From contig VZTI01003931.1 in NCBI GenBank assembly GCA_013397865.1, positions 1,282,770 through 1,346,769 of the forward strand: a stretch of 64,000 nucleotides of DNA. Direction: 5' to 3'. Shown piece after piece: positions 52,347-63,833 of this stretch (the first letter of the stretch is position 1; the number at the start of each line of letters is the position of its first letter). Both the position numbers and the translations under genes were made by a program. The DNA comes from Struthidea cinerea. Lineage: Eukaryota; Chordata; Aves; Passeriformes; Corcoracidae. The notes under the pieces were generated by a model. That model made no database searches. It was not told where the DNA came from and saw only the letters and a list, made by a program, of their open reading frames with translations.

Positions 52347-53322
52347 CTGAATTGTAGACTCTTTATTGCTACTATTATGGTTGGGAGCTCTTCCCATATT
52401 TCTGCCTTTTGCTTGCCTTTATGTGAATTTTAGAATCCAAGTTTTACATTTGAGTGGCCTGAAAACTTAACTGCTGTTTTATCGTGAGATAAACCTAGCT
52501 CCTCTTCTCATGTGACTAACAGATGGATGCATCCGCTATGTCATGTTAAAGGAATAATTAAAAGCTTCATTTACATGCAACATGAAATGTCCAGAAATAA
52601 CTGCACTCTGCTTCGAGATGTGCTGTGATTTGTACCATAACTTTGGATTGTTTTGGTTTTCTAAAAATAATAAATGACCCTCCAAATAGTGGTTGGCCGG
52701 AGGCATGCAAGAAGCAATCCATAGTATATGGATTTGCTCAATGGCATTTAAAGGACCCTGATTAAAATTCAGCCCAGGCTGGAGTGATGAGAAGACTGTT
52801 TACTGAGGGCTGTTTGAAGTTGTACATTGCACTGCAGACAGACCAGAGGGATGCACAGATTGAAACGTTTTACCTTGCCTGTCTGAGTCTGGCTGTCAGG
52901 AGCCGATGGCACTCTGAGAGAGAGGTATCAACATTCTTGAGCGGTTTGACTGCTGCTGCTTATGAGGCTTAATTTTCATTGTCTTCGGGGTGGCACCGAA
53001 GCTCAGCATCGGAGATCACAGCAGTAACAACAATCTTGTTAGCTGGATCTGTGTTTTTTTGTTGACTACTACAGATGCTATATTTAGATATTTGATTTTA
53101 ATGTAGTATGCGTTTGAAAGTTTGCACTGTAAAAAAGACATCACTTCTATTCCTTTTTTCCCTTAGCCTCATCCAAGTACATCTTCATGTGACTCTGAAG
53201 AAAGATGAATATATTATACTCTCTTATTTCTCTGTCTCCTGCTCTGACTGGAGTATATAAGTACCATAGGAAAAAAAAAACCCACCAGGCACTGTGTCTA
53301 ACCTCTGTATTGTTTTATATTG
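52347..53322. other. Unique noncoding sequence, no gene seen
   Basis: Distinctive, non-repetitive sequence at about 52,750-53,060 includes a perfect 6-bp stem with a 7-base loop (CTTCGG at 52,983-52,988 and CCGAAG at 52,996-53,001). No RNA family is recognised. Confidence 0.45.
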
Positions 53323-53425
53323 TGGGTTGTTTTGTTTTGTTTGGGCTTTTTTTTTGTTCTTTTCAAATAGAGAACGTGATTTAAAAAGGAAAAAAAAACC
53401 CAAAACAATAAAAAAAAACCACGCA
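53323..53425. repeat. Imperfect inverted T/G-rich and A/C-rich tracts
   Basis: A T/G-rich arm ('gggttgttttgttttgtttg' followed by a T9 run) faces an A/C-rich arm ('aaacccaaaacaataaaa' and A runs) about 30 bases downstream. The arms are roughly complementary, so a hairpin is possible, although low complexity alone may explain it. Confidence 0.5.
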
Positions 53426-56400
53426 AAAAATTTGAGTTGAACATGCAATTAAAAGTATAGATTATTTCATTTTATTTTTTCTTGGGTCTGGCATTTGACT
53501 AGGTTTCAGGATAATAACTGTGAAAGGACATCTCTTACTCTGCTTCCATATGTATGCTTTGCCACAAGCTGAGTAACCTTGGGAAGGAGAGATGCAGGTG
53601 GTACAAAAGGGTTTAAAAAACATTAGTTAAAAAAGTTTGAAGAGTAGGGTTTTCCTTCCAGAATGAATCCTAAATAAAAGGAATGTGAACAGGGTACATT
53701 ATTCACTTTTAACACATGGAACGTTTGCACTATCTTTAAATGACTCCCTAGAGCACCTACCCACTACTTTCTTTAAATCCATGGAAATAGCTGCTTGGTT
53801 AATAGAACTGGTTAACTGAAATTATGAGAGTCAAACCATCATTAATTAATGAATAAAGTAGAATGCAAAGTGCCATGCTCTCCAGGGTAAAAGGATAGAG
53901 GAAAAAAAATTCTAGATAACAAAGGAAATATTTTTAAAGGGTGTTGATAAAGACTTTGAAACACCTGACATTGTATTTTATCACTCAGGGTAATTCTGCT
54001 GGTCTCTGGTGCTGAGAGCTCTGTGTCTTCTGCTTCCTCTTGCTGTGGTGTGAAATGACAGTCTTGTTGCTGTGATCAGCTCAGATGCCTCTGCTGGAAG
54101 TTTTCTGAGTTTTCCTCTTTGCAGGCTGTCAGACATTTGGATGGTTTGTCAACATCTAGAGTGAGTTGTCAGGCTCTGGTTTGGCTAATCAGTTTCTGAG
54201 TGTGCTGGGACAGGTCCTGTTTCATTTGGGCTGTTTTGTGTTGTTTCCTGTCTCAGACAGGTGTGTGCACAGCTAATAGCTGAGTGCAGGAGCAGGGAAG
54301 CCGCACAAACGTGGTTATGGGAATGTGCGATAGACAGTTAATTAACATATGATCAACCATTATGTGATACTTATTTCTTCCAGTATCTCCTGGAATTATG
54401 TTGGCATGCTAAGCTCAGTTATAGCAAAGGGGTAGAAGTTGGTTTCAGAAAAGGTGGGGCTGTGAGAGCTTATTCAGCCTGATTTGTCTGTTGTACTTGG
54501 ATATAAGCAGGTATTCCGACCTAACGTGGTCTCACCCAAAGTTAATCACCATTCTTGGATCTACGCTATAGAGAAAAATTCATCGGATGTATCAATACCT
54601 TCAGCTTCCCTGTTACAGGCCAGGGATTTTCAATAGACACCTAGGTGTATGTTGTGAAAAATAGTGATTCAGTAAAGTATGTGGGAAATGGATCACACCA
54701 AGATAATTATCTAGGAAATTGGGGAAAAATAAGTAAAGCTTGGTCCCAGTTTGGGAGAAGTCATTGGTATCGGTTTAAAACTCTTAATTGCTGCTTGTAA
54801 ACGGTTATGGGTAGTTATTACCCATTTAGAAGAGTAGGGCTGCTAACATCTGAAATGGAGCAAAAAGTGGCAAGTAATTGAGCCTTGAGGGACTCCCTGT
54901 CACTTAGGGAAGCATAGTTGATGTTCATATTGCAGTTTATGGGTGCATGCCTGTAATGAATACACTTATGGTTAATTACTTTGTCTAACATGGGCTGAGC
55001 TATAATCAAAACTCATCCAGAAGTATAAATGATCACAAAATGCAAGGGAGGAGCTGAAAGGGTTCATGACGCTGCTCAGCTAGTGGTGAGCATCTGAGTT
55101 GCATTCTTACAAGCTCATGAGAAACCAGTTTGAGGTATTCCTTTACTGTGCAGAAAAGCTCCTAGTGAGAGGCTTATTCTTCAGCGACCTACTGGTGCAG
55201 CTAGTTTTGAAAAATTTAGTCTAAGAAATTGCACAAATGGGAGCAGAACAGGTTTAATGCTTTTTAAAGAAGTTTAAGCATCAGTTTCCAACAGTAGCTT
55301 AGAACTAAGTAAAGTAACCAAAAAAGATAGGGGTATTAACCTGATGTCTGGAGGGAAGTAGAAACACAGGTTTTTGCCTTTTTTTTTTCCCTCAAGGAAG
55401 CAAAATTTAATGTGAATCTAGTAGTTTCTTAGATGTCCTGCGTAACATTTGAAGTATGTGCTGATAAAAAATTTTCCGTGTGTTGGTGGCAAGTTTTAAA
55501 ATTTTAATGAATTCAGTGGAACATCTGCAAAATGACAGTGGAGAACTGTTGGACAAACAGTTGAACCAATGCTTTGTTCAGTGTAGATTAAGAGTTTAAA
55601 AAAAATCAACGTTATTTGTACTGGGGGTAAATGGGGGGGATGGACCAACCAGGAGTGAGATGTGGAGGAAATTAAGGGTAGCTAGCAAACAAGAGTAGAA
55701 TAAGTAGTCTGGGTGAAAACTAAAACGCCTTCACATCCCGTGGTAGTAACTCTGCATTTAGCTTTGCATGGGTTGTGTGACCTAATGTACTGAGGAACCA
55801 TTTCCCAAAATGCTGTTGCAGACAATGAGGAGAACCGTGTCACTTGACAGCTAATTAGGAAGCAGAAAAATCTCCTCCTCCCCCTGATGCTCTATTAAGT
55901 CCTCAGCTGTACAATAGAAACACTTATGAATGGCACAGATTCACGATACCTTTGCATTGCAGTGTTCATGGTAGTGTCAGCTGCTTGATGCTAATAAAAT
56001 AAACAGATAGAATATTTCAGGCTGTCTTACAAAATGTGAATTAGCTTTCTCTAAGGTCTTTGTTAGTTTTCAGGCAGGTGTGATTTGTAAGGTGTTTGCT
56101 CATACCCTGTGTCATTGAAACCTTTTAAGAACTCCATGCTTCATTTTTAAACATGTGCTGTCTAAACTTCTTTTTTTTATACAAAAAGAATAAAACAAAA
56201 ATAAATTTCAGAAAACCTTGAAAGTCAGATTAGCATCTTTGCATTCTTAATTTTGAGTGCCTCAAGTGTGAAAGCCAGTGAAGATTTACACATTCTTCCT
56301 TGCCCAGTGTTTCATACTCCAGACCCCCCAACACAGTTTTTTTGGTGGAAAATCCTCCCCTTTTCATTCCCTTGGCTCTCCATCCCCATCTCTTACATGA

Positions 56401-58299
56401 GAATCAATTGCAATGTCTCTCTCTAGGTAGAAAATGCAGCAGTGCCTTTGGGCAGGTATCTTTTCCCTGTTGTTGTGATTAATCCTTGCTTAAGGTCATG
56501 ATGTAGTTTTGACTGATCCTGTGAGTGGATGTTGGGTGCACAGCAGTGCATAGTTCCCAACAAAGCTCCAGAGGCGGGACTTGCAGGGCAGCTGCTGCTC
56601 CCTGTGAGCTGGTACTGCCTTTCCTTGCTGTGGATCAGTCTATCCATCAGTCATGTCAATGGGAATCAAACCTAAAATCTGTTTGAAATGCAGCATAACT
56701 CCGTTTCACAAGATAAAAAAAAAGAAAAAAAATATTTTCAGGGACAGTCTGAGTAGAGGACATGTACAAGTATGCTCGTCACATTCCCCTGGAAGGCTGG
56801 TAGTTAATCATGCATGCAACATCTGGCCTGCTAGGACACAATCTGTGTGTTGGATGTGGGCTGTAATTTCACTTCGTAGGGTCTAATGCAACATGACTTA
56901 CATCTCTGTGTGGGTGCTGCTAGGGTCTAGCTTAGTGTGTGGCTTTCAGTGGTGTTTGGAAGTCATGTTCAGCCTGAAGCACACAAAAATTTTCATAGCC
57001 CTTTGCTAGACCAATGTATGCTAATATTGTAAAAATTGTCCTGTACTGGAGCAAGTAATTAATCTGGGCACAATATAAGAATTCTCTTAGAATGTACAAT
57101 TTTGGGCACAGGAATACATTATCTTCTGCACTAGTTTTCATACCTGTATAGATGTTGATTTTTGTCTCTGAGATCTTGTAAACTTTATAGGGATCATTGA
57201 AGTAGTTGTATGAAGAATGATTTGGTATTGAAGCTGTGCTTGGCGAGTACACGATCTATGATGCAAGAGTGTGGCTGGATGAAGCTGGTCGGTGCTGTTT
57301 GGCCTCAGTCTAAGCAGTCATCTCCAGTACAGCTGACCCTTAACAAAGATACATTTAATTTTTTTTAAACCACTGTTGTCTAAGAAATAGAAGAGGTAAA
57401 TGATAAACCTTTGAACGTTCTTCTTTTCTATGTGATTTTGAAATACAGTTTTTAAGTCTCAGATCATCCAAAGCAGGGTCCCATATGTTCCCAATGGCAA
57501 AGCTGATTTCACTGGGAGACCTCATACAGGTCCTACAGGGTAACTTCATGGCAGAAGATTGTTCCTGTGTCTGTGACCTTAGTGTCATGATGGTCGTGTA
57601 AATTGATCTGTAGAGGAGGATTCCTCTTTCTCTGTGGGCAGATTTTAAAAATCAATGCAAGTTAGGACTTAAAGGCTCTCTGGTTCAGCACTTCAAATGC
57701 GATGTGGAGTGTTGGGACAGAGACTAACAGAGGCAGAAATGGGTAACAGCTTTTACAAAATGTCATATGGTCCTTTGTGAACCTACTGCGTCTAAGTTGT
57801 ATTGCAAGTATGGGGGCAGAAAAAAAAAACCAGCTCTGCTTGCCCTTCAGAAAAGCCATCAGCTTTTCACAGCACTAGGATTTACAAAAGAGAGAGTTTG
57901 TTCAGGCACAGTTTGACCTGGCACAATTTGGGGTACGGGGCAAAGCCCGCGCCGTTTGGTTTTTATCTTATCTTGCCCAGAATTATTCACCTACCAGTTA
58001 CTGTTTGTTTTTATTGTGGAGAAGCGGTATTCCATTGCAACTTACGATAGTGTTGGTGCTCTGAATGAGACTCTGGCTCCATAATGGTCACTGGAAGGAT
58101 GGTCTGTGAAGGGCTGCTCCTGCCCCAGCCACACTAAGCTCTGAAACAGGTACCAAGCATTCCTTGCTGCTCCTAAGGCCACTTTGAGTGAGGCTTGTGC
58201 TCACCTGTGTTGTCAGGAGTCTTCAGCACTATTAGCAAGAAAATAAAAGCATGGCTTTCTAGTTAGATCAAATTACCTTGTTCAGAGTAAATGAAGATT
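53426..58299. other. Unique noncoding sequence, no gene seen
   Basis: No gene is supported. The stretch at about 54,880-54,900 ('gagccttgagggactcc') recalls antisense CR1 reverse-transcriptase sequence but cannot be extended, so I do not call it. A T run of about ten lies near 55,379-55,388. Confidence 0.5.
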
Positions 58300-58315
58300 A
58301 AAAAAAAAAAAAAAA
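58300..58315. repeat. Poly-A tract of 16 bases
   Basis: A run followed by a purine-rich stretch (GGAAAAGAGG and A8). No retrocopy is recognised. Confidence 0.85.
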
Positions 58316-59591
58316 GGAAAAGAGGAAAAAAAAGCTGTTTCCTACTTGTTATGACAGGTCTGGCTGTCAAAGCCCGCACTGTTGCGGTGCTGCCCTGCAA
58401 GGCAGTTGCAAAGTCACCCGAGCTGTTTGGCTGCTTTACTAACAAATAAGTGTGACGAGAGTGTTGCAACACTTGCTCAGGTAAGTAATGCTTCAAACAG
58501 GCCACCAGCCAGAGCAAGCTCAGCAGCCCCAGACACTACACTAAAAAACCCCACTCCCTTCATTCTGTTTTTCAGCTGTAGTACTGGAGGGGTGCAGACA
58601 AGGGTGAGGGAATATAGCTCTAGACAACAGCATGTGTAATGCATAGTAGCACTTGTTTCCATGTCTGGGGATGTTAGGAGGGCGACAGGCAGGGCAGGAT
58701 TTGCTTCCCAGGTGAGGCCCCGAATGTTTTGGCCATGAGAGCTGTGTTAGCATTTCTATGCGGGGCGGCGAGTGCTGAGGGATGGTGTGTTCGTGCTTGT
58801 GGAAAGGGAGTGGGTCAGTAAGTGGAAGCACATGGCGTGGCTGGCATTGCTGCTCCCTGTGTTTGTAGTAGGATAGAGTTTCTAAAGGATTAGATAACAC
58901 TCCTGAGCTCCACGGCGTGCAGTTTTTAAACTGTGTTTACAGTTCAGGAGGTACTGTGAGTAGAGATGATTATGTCCTTTAAGTGCTGTTTTTGTTGCAG
59001 CTTCTGTGATAAAAGGAGGCTCTGGTGAAGACATTTTTTGCTGGAAGATATGTATTCTCAGAGTGGTTGCTGTGCAAACTTTTGGGGGATGGGAGCAACC
59101 TACAGAGATACCTCAGCACTTCCCTTTAATAAAGGCACATCATTAAGCCATTTCCTGCACATCTGAGAGGCTGTTGGAAGAACAAGATGGTATTGAAATG
59201 AAATTAAAAAACTGCTTGATTTTTTTTTTTTTAGAGTATTATTTAATTTAATCTTTTTGGAGTCTTATGGTTTCTGGGGGAAAAATAATGTAATGAAGAC
59301 AGCAGAATTACATTGATTCTATGGCCTGGGTAACTAGGGGGAGAAATTTCAGTCTCTTCTTTGCTTTCCCCTTCTGAAAACATAAAATATGGGAGAGAGT
59401 ACAAGTTGTAAAATTGTTTTACCAGGTCAGCTATTAGTGTGACCAATGCAATCCTTGTTTGTAGTATAAAAGAGGCCTTTTGCTGATGGATGTTCACTAC
59501 TATGTGTCTCTATATATACGTTGTATACATTATGTAGGCACAAATATACATGATCTATATAATGCATACATTAAATTCATATATAAAGCAC
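58316..59591. other. Slightly GC-richer noncoding sequence, no gene seen
   Basis: Overlapping open frames of up to 119 codons at 58,263-58,900 reflect a locally lower stop density. None shows a domain or splice context. A 13-T run lies at about 59,220-59,232 and TA-rich sequence at about 59,505-59,590. Confidence 0.5.
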
Positions 59592-59611
59592 CATAACATA
59601 ACATAACATAA
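59592..59611. repeat. (CATAA)n pentanucleotide, four units
   Basis: Four perfect CATAA units in a TA-rich setting. Confidence 0.9.
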
Positions 59612-61105
59612 TGGAAATAAAACAGAGTAGAGGGAAACCACCTTGAGTCCCAGGCTGGTGCTGGGTGTTGGGTGCTGGGAGCAGCACATGGGCCAGGCAG
59701 GTGCAGGGTGGCTGTCAGCACTGGTCAGATGGGCAGGGTGGGTGTCCTTGCAAGGCTCTTTCTGTGCGTCTGGCAGCCACCACCGACTTCTGCGGTGGGG
59801 ACAGGTGGGAAAAGATGTTTCTGATAACCAGCACACTCCCTGGAGAAGAGCAGTGTCCTCTCATCTCAAGGCAAGAATGACACCTCTGTCTCTCCATGCT
59901 GTGGTGGGGATCATGAAAAGCTCTTCAGGCTGTTTTGAGCCAAACAGCTAATATGGTTTCGATGGTAAAAATGAAACAAATAATTTAGGTTTTTGGTGAT
60001 GTTTGGAATTGGAAGATCTTAATCACCAATACAGAATTTCTGTTGGTATGTGAAGAGCCCAAAATTCGTGGTGGAAAGATGCATAAAAATTATGACTTGG
60101 AAGATGCAGACCTAGCAATACAGCTCAGAGTATTCAAGGGAGTCCTTGCATGACCTTTATTCAGCAAGGAGGTGGTCTTGCCGCACTTTACTGCAATAGC
60201 TCTTTGCAGCATATTGCTCAATATCATAATGGCTGCAGAAGAGCCAAAACATCATGCTCTTTCTGTCATCTTTAATATTTTTCCAGAGTTGTGAGCCAGC
60301 TGCAGCTAGCTGACTTTTATTTTTTTTTGGTAAAAAAGCTGACAATCCCACTGACTTCCGTAGCAATGAGTTGTCCTCAGTTCGTTTGTATATAAAAACT
60401 ACAGAGCAAAGGCAAGTCATGTCTTTGTAAGTCAATACTGAGACATGGATTAAATGATTATTTAGCATCCTAAGGATATGAGAGGGATTTTTTTATTGCT
60501 GGTCTTTGAATTGAAAGGTTGAAAACATCTTTTTATATGTGAATATGGACATGGTATGTGCTGGATTTTTTTCTGTCACACTGCATTTTGATACTTTCCT
60601 CAGAGAAGATGAACCTTTAAACATGTTTCAGCTAAGAAAAGGTATTTTTTTCACATAAAAGCCATACACGTTGAATAAATATTTAATGCTTCATGTTTAA
60701 AACTCTTGTGTTAAGTCTATGCTGTGCTCTGTTTACAATTTATATATGTTTAACCTTCAAAATGTGGATATTTTTAAGGCTAATTGGTAAAATGCATGGC
60801 TAAGGCATATTTCTGGAAGTATAAAGTCAGAAGCAATGACTTTGGGCTCAATCCTCCAGTTCTTTGTCTCCCACATACTTGTTTGGTTTACAAATCAGAG
60901 CAAACAGCTTTTTAAGTTATTGATCCCAAAGCGGCTCTATGCTTTTGCTGGTATTGAGCTGAAAGGATGGGTCAGATTTAGCTTGACACCAATGACAGCT
61001 TTCCATGAGAGGACTGGTTTTGTTCCAGGTGCCAGATGGAGAGACTGAAAGTTGCTGCAATTTGTACCTCACTGGTGTCAGCTCACTGCTGATGCTCAGG
61101 GTTTG
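59612..61105. other. Unique noncoding sequence with faint old-repeat words
   Basis: No gene is supported. At about 60,838-60,866 'ctttgggctcaatcctcc' recalls old amniote repeat debris ('ggactcaatcctgcag'-type words), too short to name. Confidence 0.45.
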
Positions 61106-61110
61106 CTGTG
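61106..61110 (+). repeat. Target-site duplication, left copy (CTGTG)
   Basis: CTGTG immediately precedes the LTR and is repeated exactly at 61,704-61,708, immediately after it. A 5-bp duplication is typical of ERVL-class integration. Confidence 0.85.
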
Positions 61111-61160
61111 TGTTCTAGTTTGAAAACAAACCAGTGGGAGGCACCAAGTCAGAATAACAA

Positions 61161-61166
61161 TTTAAT
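61161..61166 (-). promoter_or_regulatory. Possible LTR polyadenylation signal (ATTAAA)
   Basis: ATTAAA on the minus strand, about 50 bases from the presumed 3' end of the LTR, which is a sensible position for the R-region poly-A signal. Confidence 0.35.
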
Positions 61167-61445
61167 AGGGAAATAATAATAATGATTAAAAAAAGTAAAG
61201 GCAGACAAAAAACCAGTGGGTTAAACTGACAGTCAGGATACAACCTGACACCCTGCTGATCAGGGTGGCAACAGTAGTCCAGTAAGATGGTGACTGCAGT
61301 CCTCCTGAAGTGGTGGATATGGCTCTGTCGAAGCTGTGGTCCGGTCGAAGGGTCTGCTCTTTCTGGGAAGGTCCAGTGGTGGCTGTGTAGCTCCTGTCCT
61401 CTGGGAAATCCAGTGGAAAGGGTATCTGTGATGTCCAGAGTCTCA

Positions 61446-61455
61446 GATTATATGC
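61446..61455 (-). promoter_or_regulatory. Possible LTR TATA box
   Basis: Minus strand GCATATAAT lies downstream of a GC-rich patch containing GGGCGG-type sequence on the plus strand (about 61,480-61,490). This is consistent with a retroviral U3 promoter. No transcript evidence is available. Confidence 0.4.
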
Positions 61456-61703
61456 AGGATGGACTGCCTGGCTCCTCCCCCTGGGCGGAGCATCCCACAA
61501 TGGGATGATGAGCCATGAGGCCAGGTGTTGATGGGCTCATTAACAGAAGATAATCCGGGGGGAGTTATCTCTGAGTAATGTGGCAAGGCATTGATGGGCC
61601 ATTAGCAGAAAGATAGACTGGGGGGAGGAGGCCTGGAAACACTACCCCACCTGGTTTTAACAACTCATGAGACTGGTAATAGAATATACTGCAACCCAGG
61701 ACA

Positions 61704-61708
61704 CTGTG
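61704..61708 (+). repeat. Target-site duplication, right copy (CTGTG)
   Basis: Exact match to 61,106-61,110, directly abutting the 3' boundary of the LTR on the plus strand. Confidence 0.85.
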
Positions 61709-63707
61709 AGGCACCTATACTGTCCGGCTGTGGGGAATCATAACCAAGGGGATGATAACGTGCCTTAGCAATAAATGCTGCTTGGGAAAAGTGAGGATGA
61801 AACAATTTTCAAAAACAATAACCACCAGAATACATTCAGCAGTGAGAGGGTTTGTCTAAACTTCTTGTCTTACGTTACCTGTGTCTCAGTGAAGTCTGCC
61901 TGAGAAAAATGGCCCAACGCATGATCATGTTAAATTAAGTCTGCACATAGAGAGGGAAGACCATTGTTACAGCAACACACCCCGTGTGAAATGTAAAGAA
62001 TTCAGCAAAACCAAATCCATGTTCTTTACTGGTGTATTGAATCATCTGAATTAATCTCCAGAATTTCACGTAGTACATATTTTAATTGAAAACAAATTCT
62101 GGTAGATATCTTCCAAAGGAGGTTTTCAGCATTCAGTATGTTTTCCCGTAGTGTAATGATTTAGTGTGTCAGGACCACCATTCAGTAAAAGGGTAAAGTA
62201 AATTTTGAGGAATTTCTCATATCTGTAATCTTTTTTGGTCAAAAAAAGAAGCTTTAGTGGTTTTGCTCTCCAGTTTAAATAATGTCAGCCATATTTGACA
62301 AGTGGCACCAGTAAAAACTCTGTGCTGAAAGCCAAACGTAAAAGCTATTATGTAAATCTTGTTTGTAGTTGTTCAGTGGTTTGTAATTATTGCTGATTTT
62401 TTTAATAGATTTATTGATGGGCTGTCTTATAACTTCACCATTAAAAGTTATGGCAAACTCTTTTTTCCTTTTGCATTGCCTTCAGTCACATAAGTAATAT
62501 TGCTGATGATGACATACATGGTGAAAAAAGGCTTGCTGCTTTTCTGTTTCCTGGAATGGAAGAAAACAATGTTTTCTTAACTTGGAGTGAAACATTAGTT
62601 TCACAGACTCCACAATGCAAAATGAACAATCAGCTAATGATTTTTCCCTATTCTTTTTTCCTGTTGGTCAAAAGAAGAGTATGGGATATGTGTAATTGTA
62701 GTTAACATGTTTTAAAAGCAGTTCCAGTATCTGAAATAAAAACCAGTGGTTGAAAAGCATAAAAGCATACCTGCCTATATATGCAAGATTTACACATACA
62801 AAGGATGACTTGGGAGGGGAATCTTAAGAAACAAAAGTTAAGTAAAAGCAGAAAAAGTGCTTGTTATTGGGAGGACTGGTCCGAAGATCCCTGTTTATGA
62901 GTTTTGGTAAAATGCCTAGTATATGTTTCCCAAGTTTTGTGTATTTTATCTTTCATGTGCTATAACTCAAATAAATATAATGGAACATATTTTTGTGATG
63001 ATACTTAACATTTTTTACATTGTATGCCCTGCTATATTATCTTTTTTTTAAAAATTATTTTTAATAATCATTTTCTTTCTACTGGAATTAGATATAAAAA
63101 CAAAAAAAAAGAAGACAAGGAAATGAAGATATACTCAGTGGTTTGGAAACGTCATAAGAAAGGACTGATCTTGTTCCTCCTGTCAGTTGCCATGCTGTTG
63201 ATGAATGCTGATAAAACAAATGTGATGGGACCAAAAATGGATTTTAAGCATTTTTAGAAGTAGTGAGTTTTTATTGCTTCTGCCTCAAAAAAAACTCCAA
63301 CACCTGAACTCTCTTCCCTCCTTGCTAAAAGTACATTCTCTTCCTTTTTCCCCTTCTCCTTTTCTTTGCTTAGGGCTATGGTTACAGTAGTTAATTTTTA
63401 AAACAGGAAAATAGAGGTTTAAATAGAATTAGAGAAAGACGCCTTTGTACTAGGTACTGTACAGTATAGTGTTTAAGAAGTCAGAAAATATGTTAGCAGA
63501 AAATGCCTAGACTGTAATTTAGATAACAACCCAGACAATGAGCTAGCTTGTTAATTGTAAAGGCTGGTGGAGACCTGCCAGTTAGAGAACTTGTCTTTTT
63601 GTATCCCACTGCTCCTCGCAGCTCTCCTAGATGGTGAATGACAGGACATGAACTTTTCTAGTTTAGGCTTTGCTTCTTTTAACATTATTATTTTTCCCCC
63701 TCTATTT
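61709..63707. other. Unique noncoding sequence, no gene seen
   Basis: AT-rich sequence without any supportable gene. I see no internal retroviral sequence next to the LTR. Confidence 0.5.
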
Positions 63708-63833
63708 CTAAAAAAAAGAAAAACAAACAAACAAAAAAAAAAACCCCAAAAAAAACCACCCAAAAAACCAAACCCAACCCAACCCCCCCCCCAAAAAAAA
63801 AACAAAAGACAAACCCAAATTAAACCCAAAAAA
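63708..63833. repeat. A/C-rich low-complexity tract
   Basis: A run of about 125 bases made almost entirely of A and C, with AAAC, AACCC and a C10 block at about 63,783-63,792. The minus strand has G10, then GGG-TT-GGG-TTT-type spacing, so a G-quadruplex is possible. The open frames through it (K/P/N-rich on one strand, G/F-rich on the other) are composition artefacts. Confidence 0.85.

Larger units (their letters stand above)
61111..61703 (-). mobile_element. Solo LTR of an ERVL-like endogenous retrovirus
   Basis: A 593-bp element bounded by TGTTCTAG... and ...CCCAGGACA on the plus strand, so both strands begin TG and end CA as retroviral LTRs do, with a perfect 5-bp target-site duplication outside. 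There is no internal retroviral sequence, so it is a solo LTR left by recombination between two LTRs. Minus-strand orientation is preferred because that strand carries a TATA-like GCATATAAT (near 61,446-61,455) followed about 290 bases later by ATTAAA (complement of 61,161-61,166). The sequence resembles LTRs that I associate with bird, perhaps passerine, genomes. The family name is not assigned. Confidence 0.85.

Noticed and set aside
53140..53260. Acceptor-like sequence ending about 53,166 with an open frame of about 30 codons
   Set aside because: No donor and no recognisable protein. The frame closes and merges with simple sequence.
54880..54990. Antisense CR1 reverse-transcriptase fragment
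   Set aside because: Only about 17 bases recall the conserved motif region and the translation does not continue the motif.
58263..58900. Cluster of 60-119 codon frames as a compact gene
   Set aside because: Frames lie on both strands and overlap. They are explained by slightly higher GC and fewer stop codons.
59305..59335. CR1-like 'gattctatggcctg' words
   Set aside because: Isolated short match without the flanking CR1 blocks seen at 12.8-12.99 kb.
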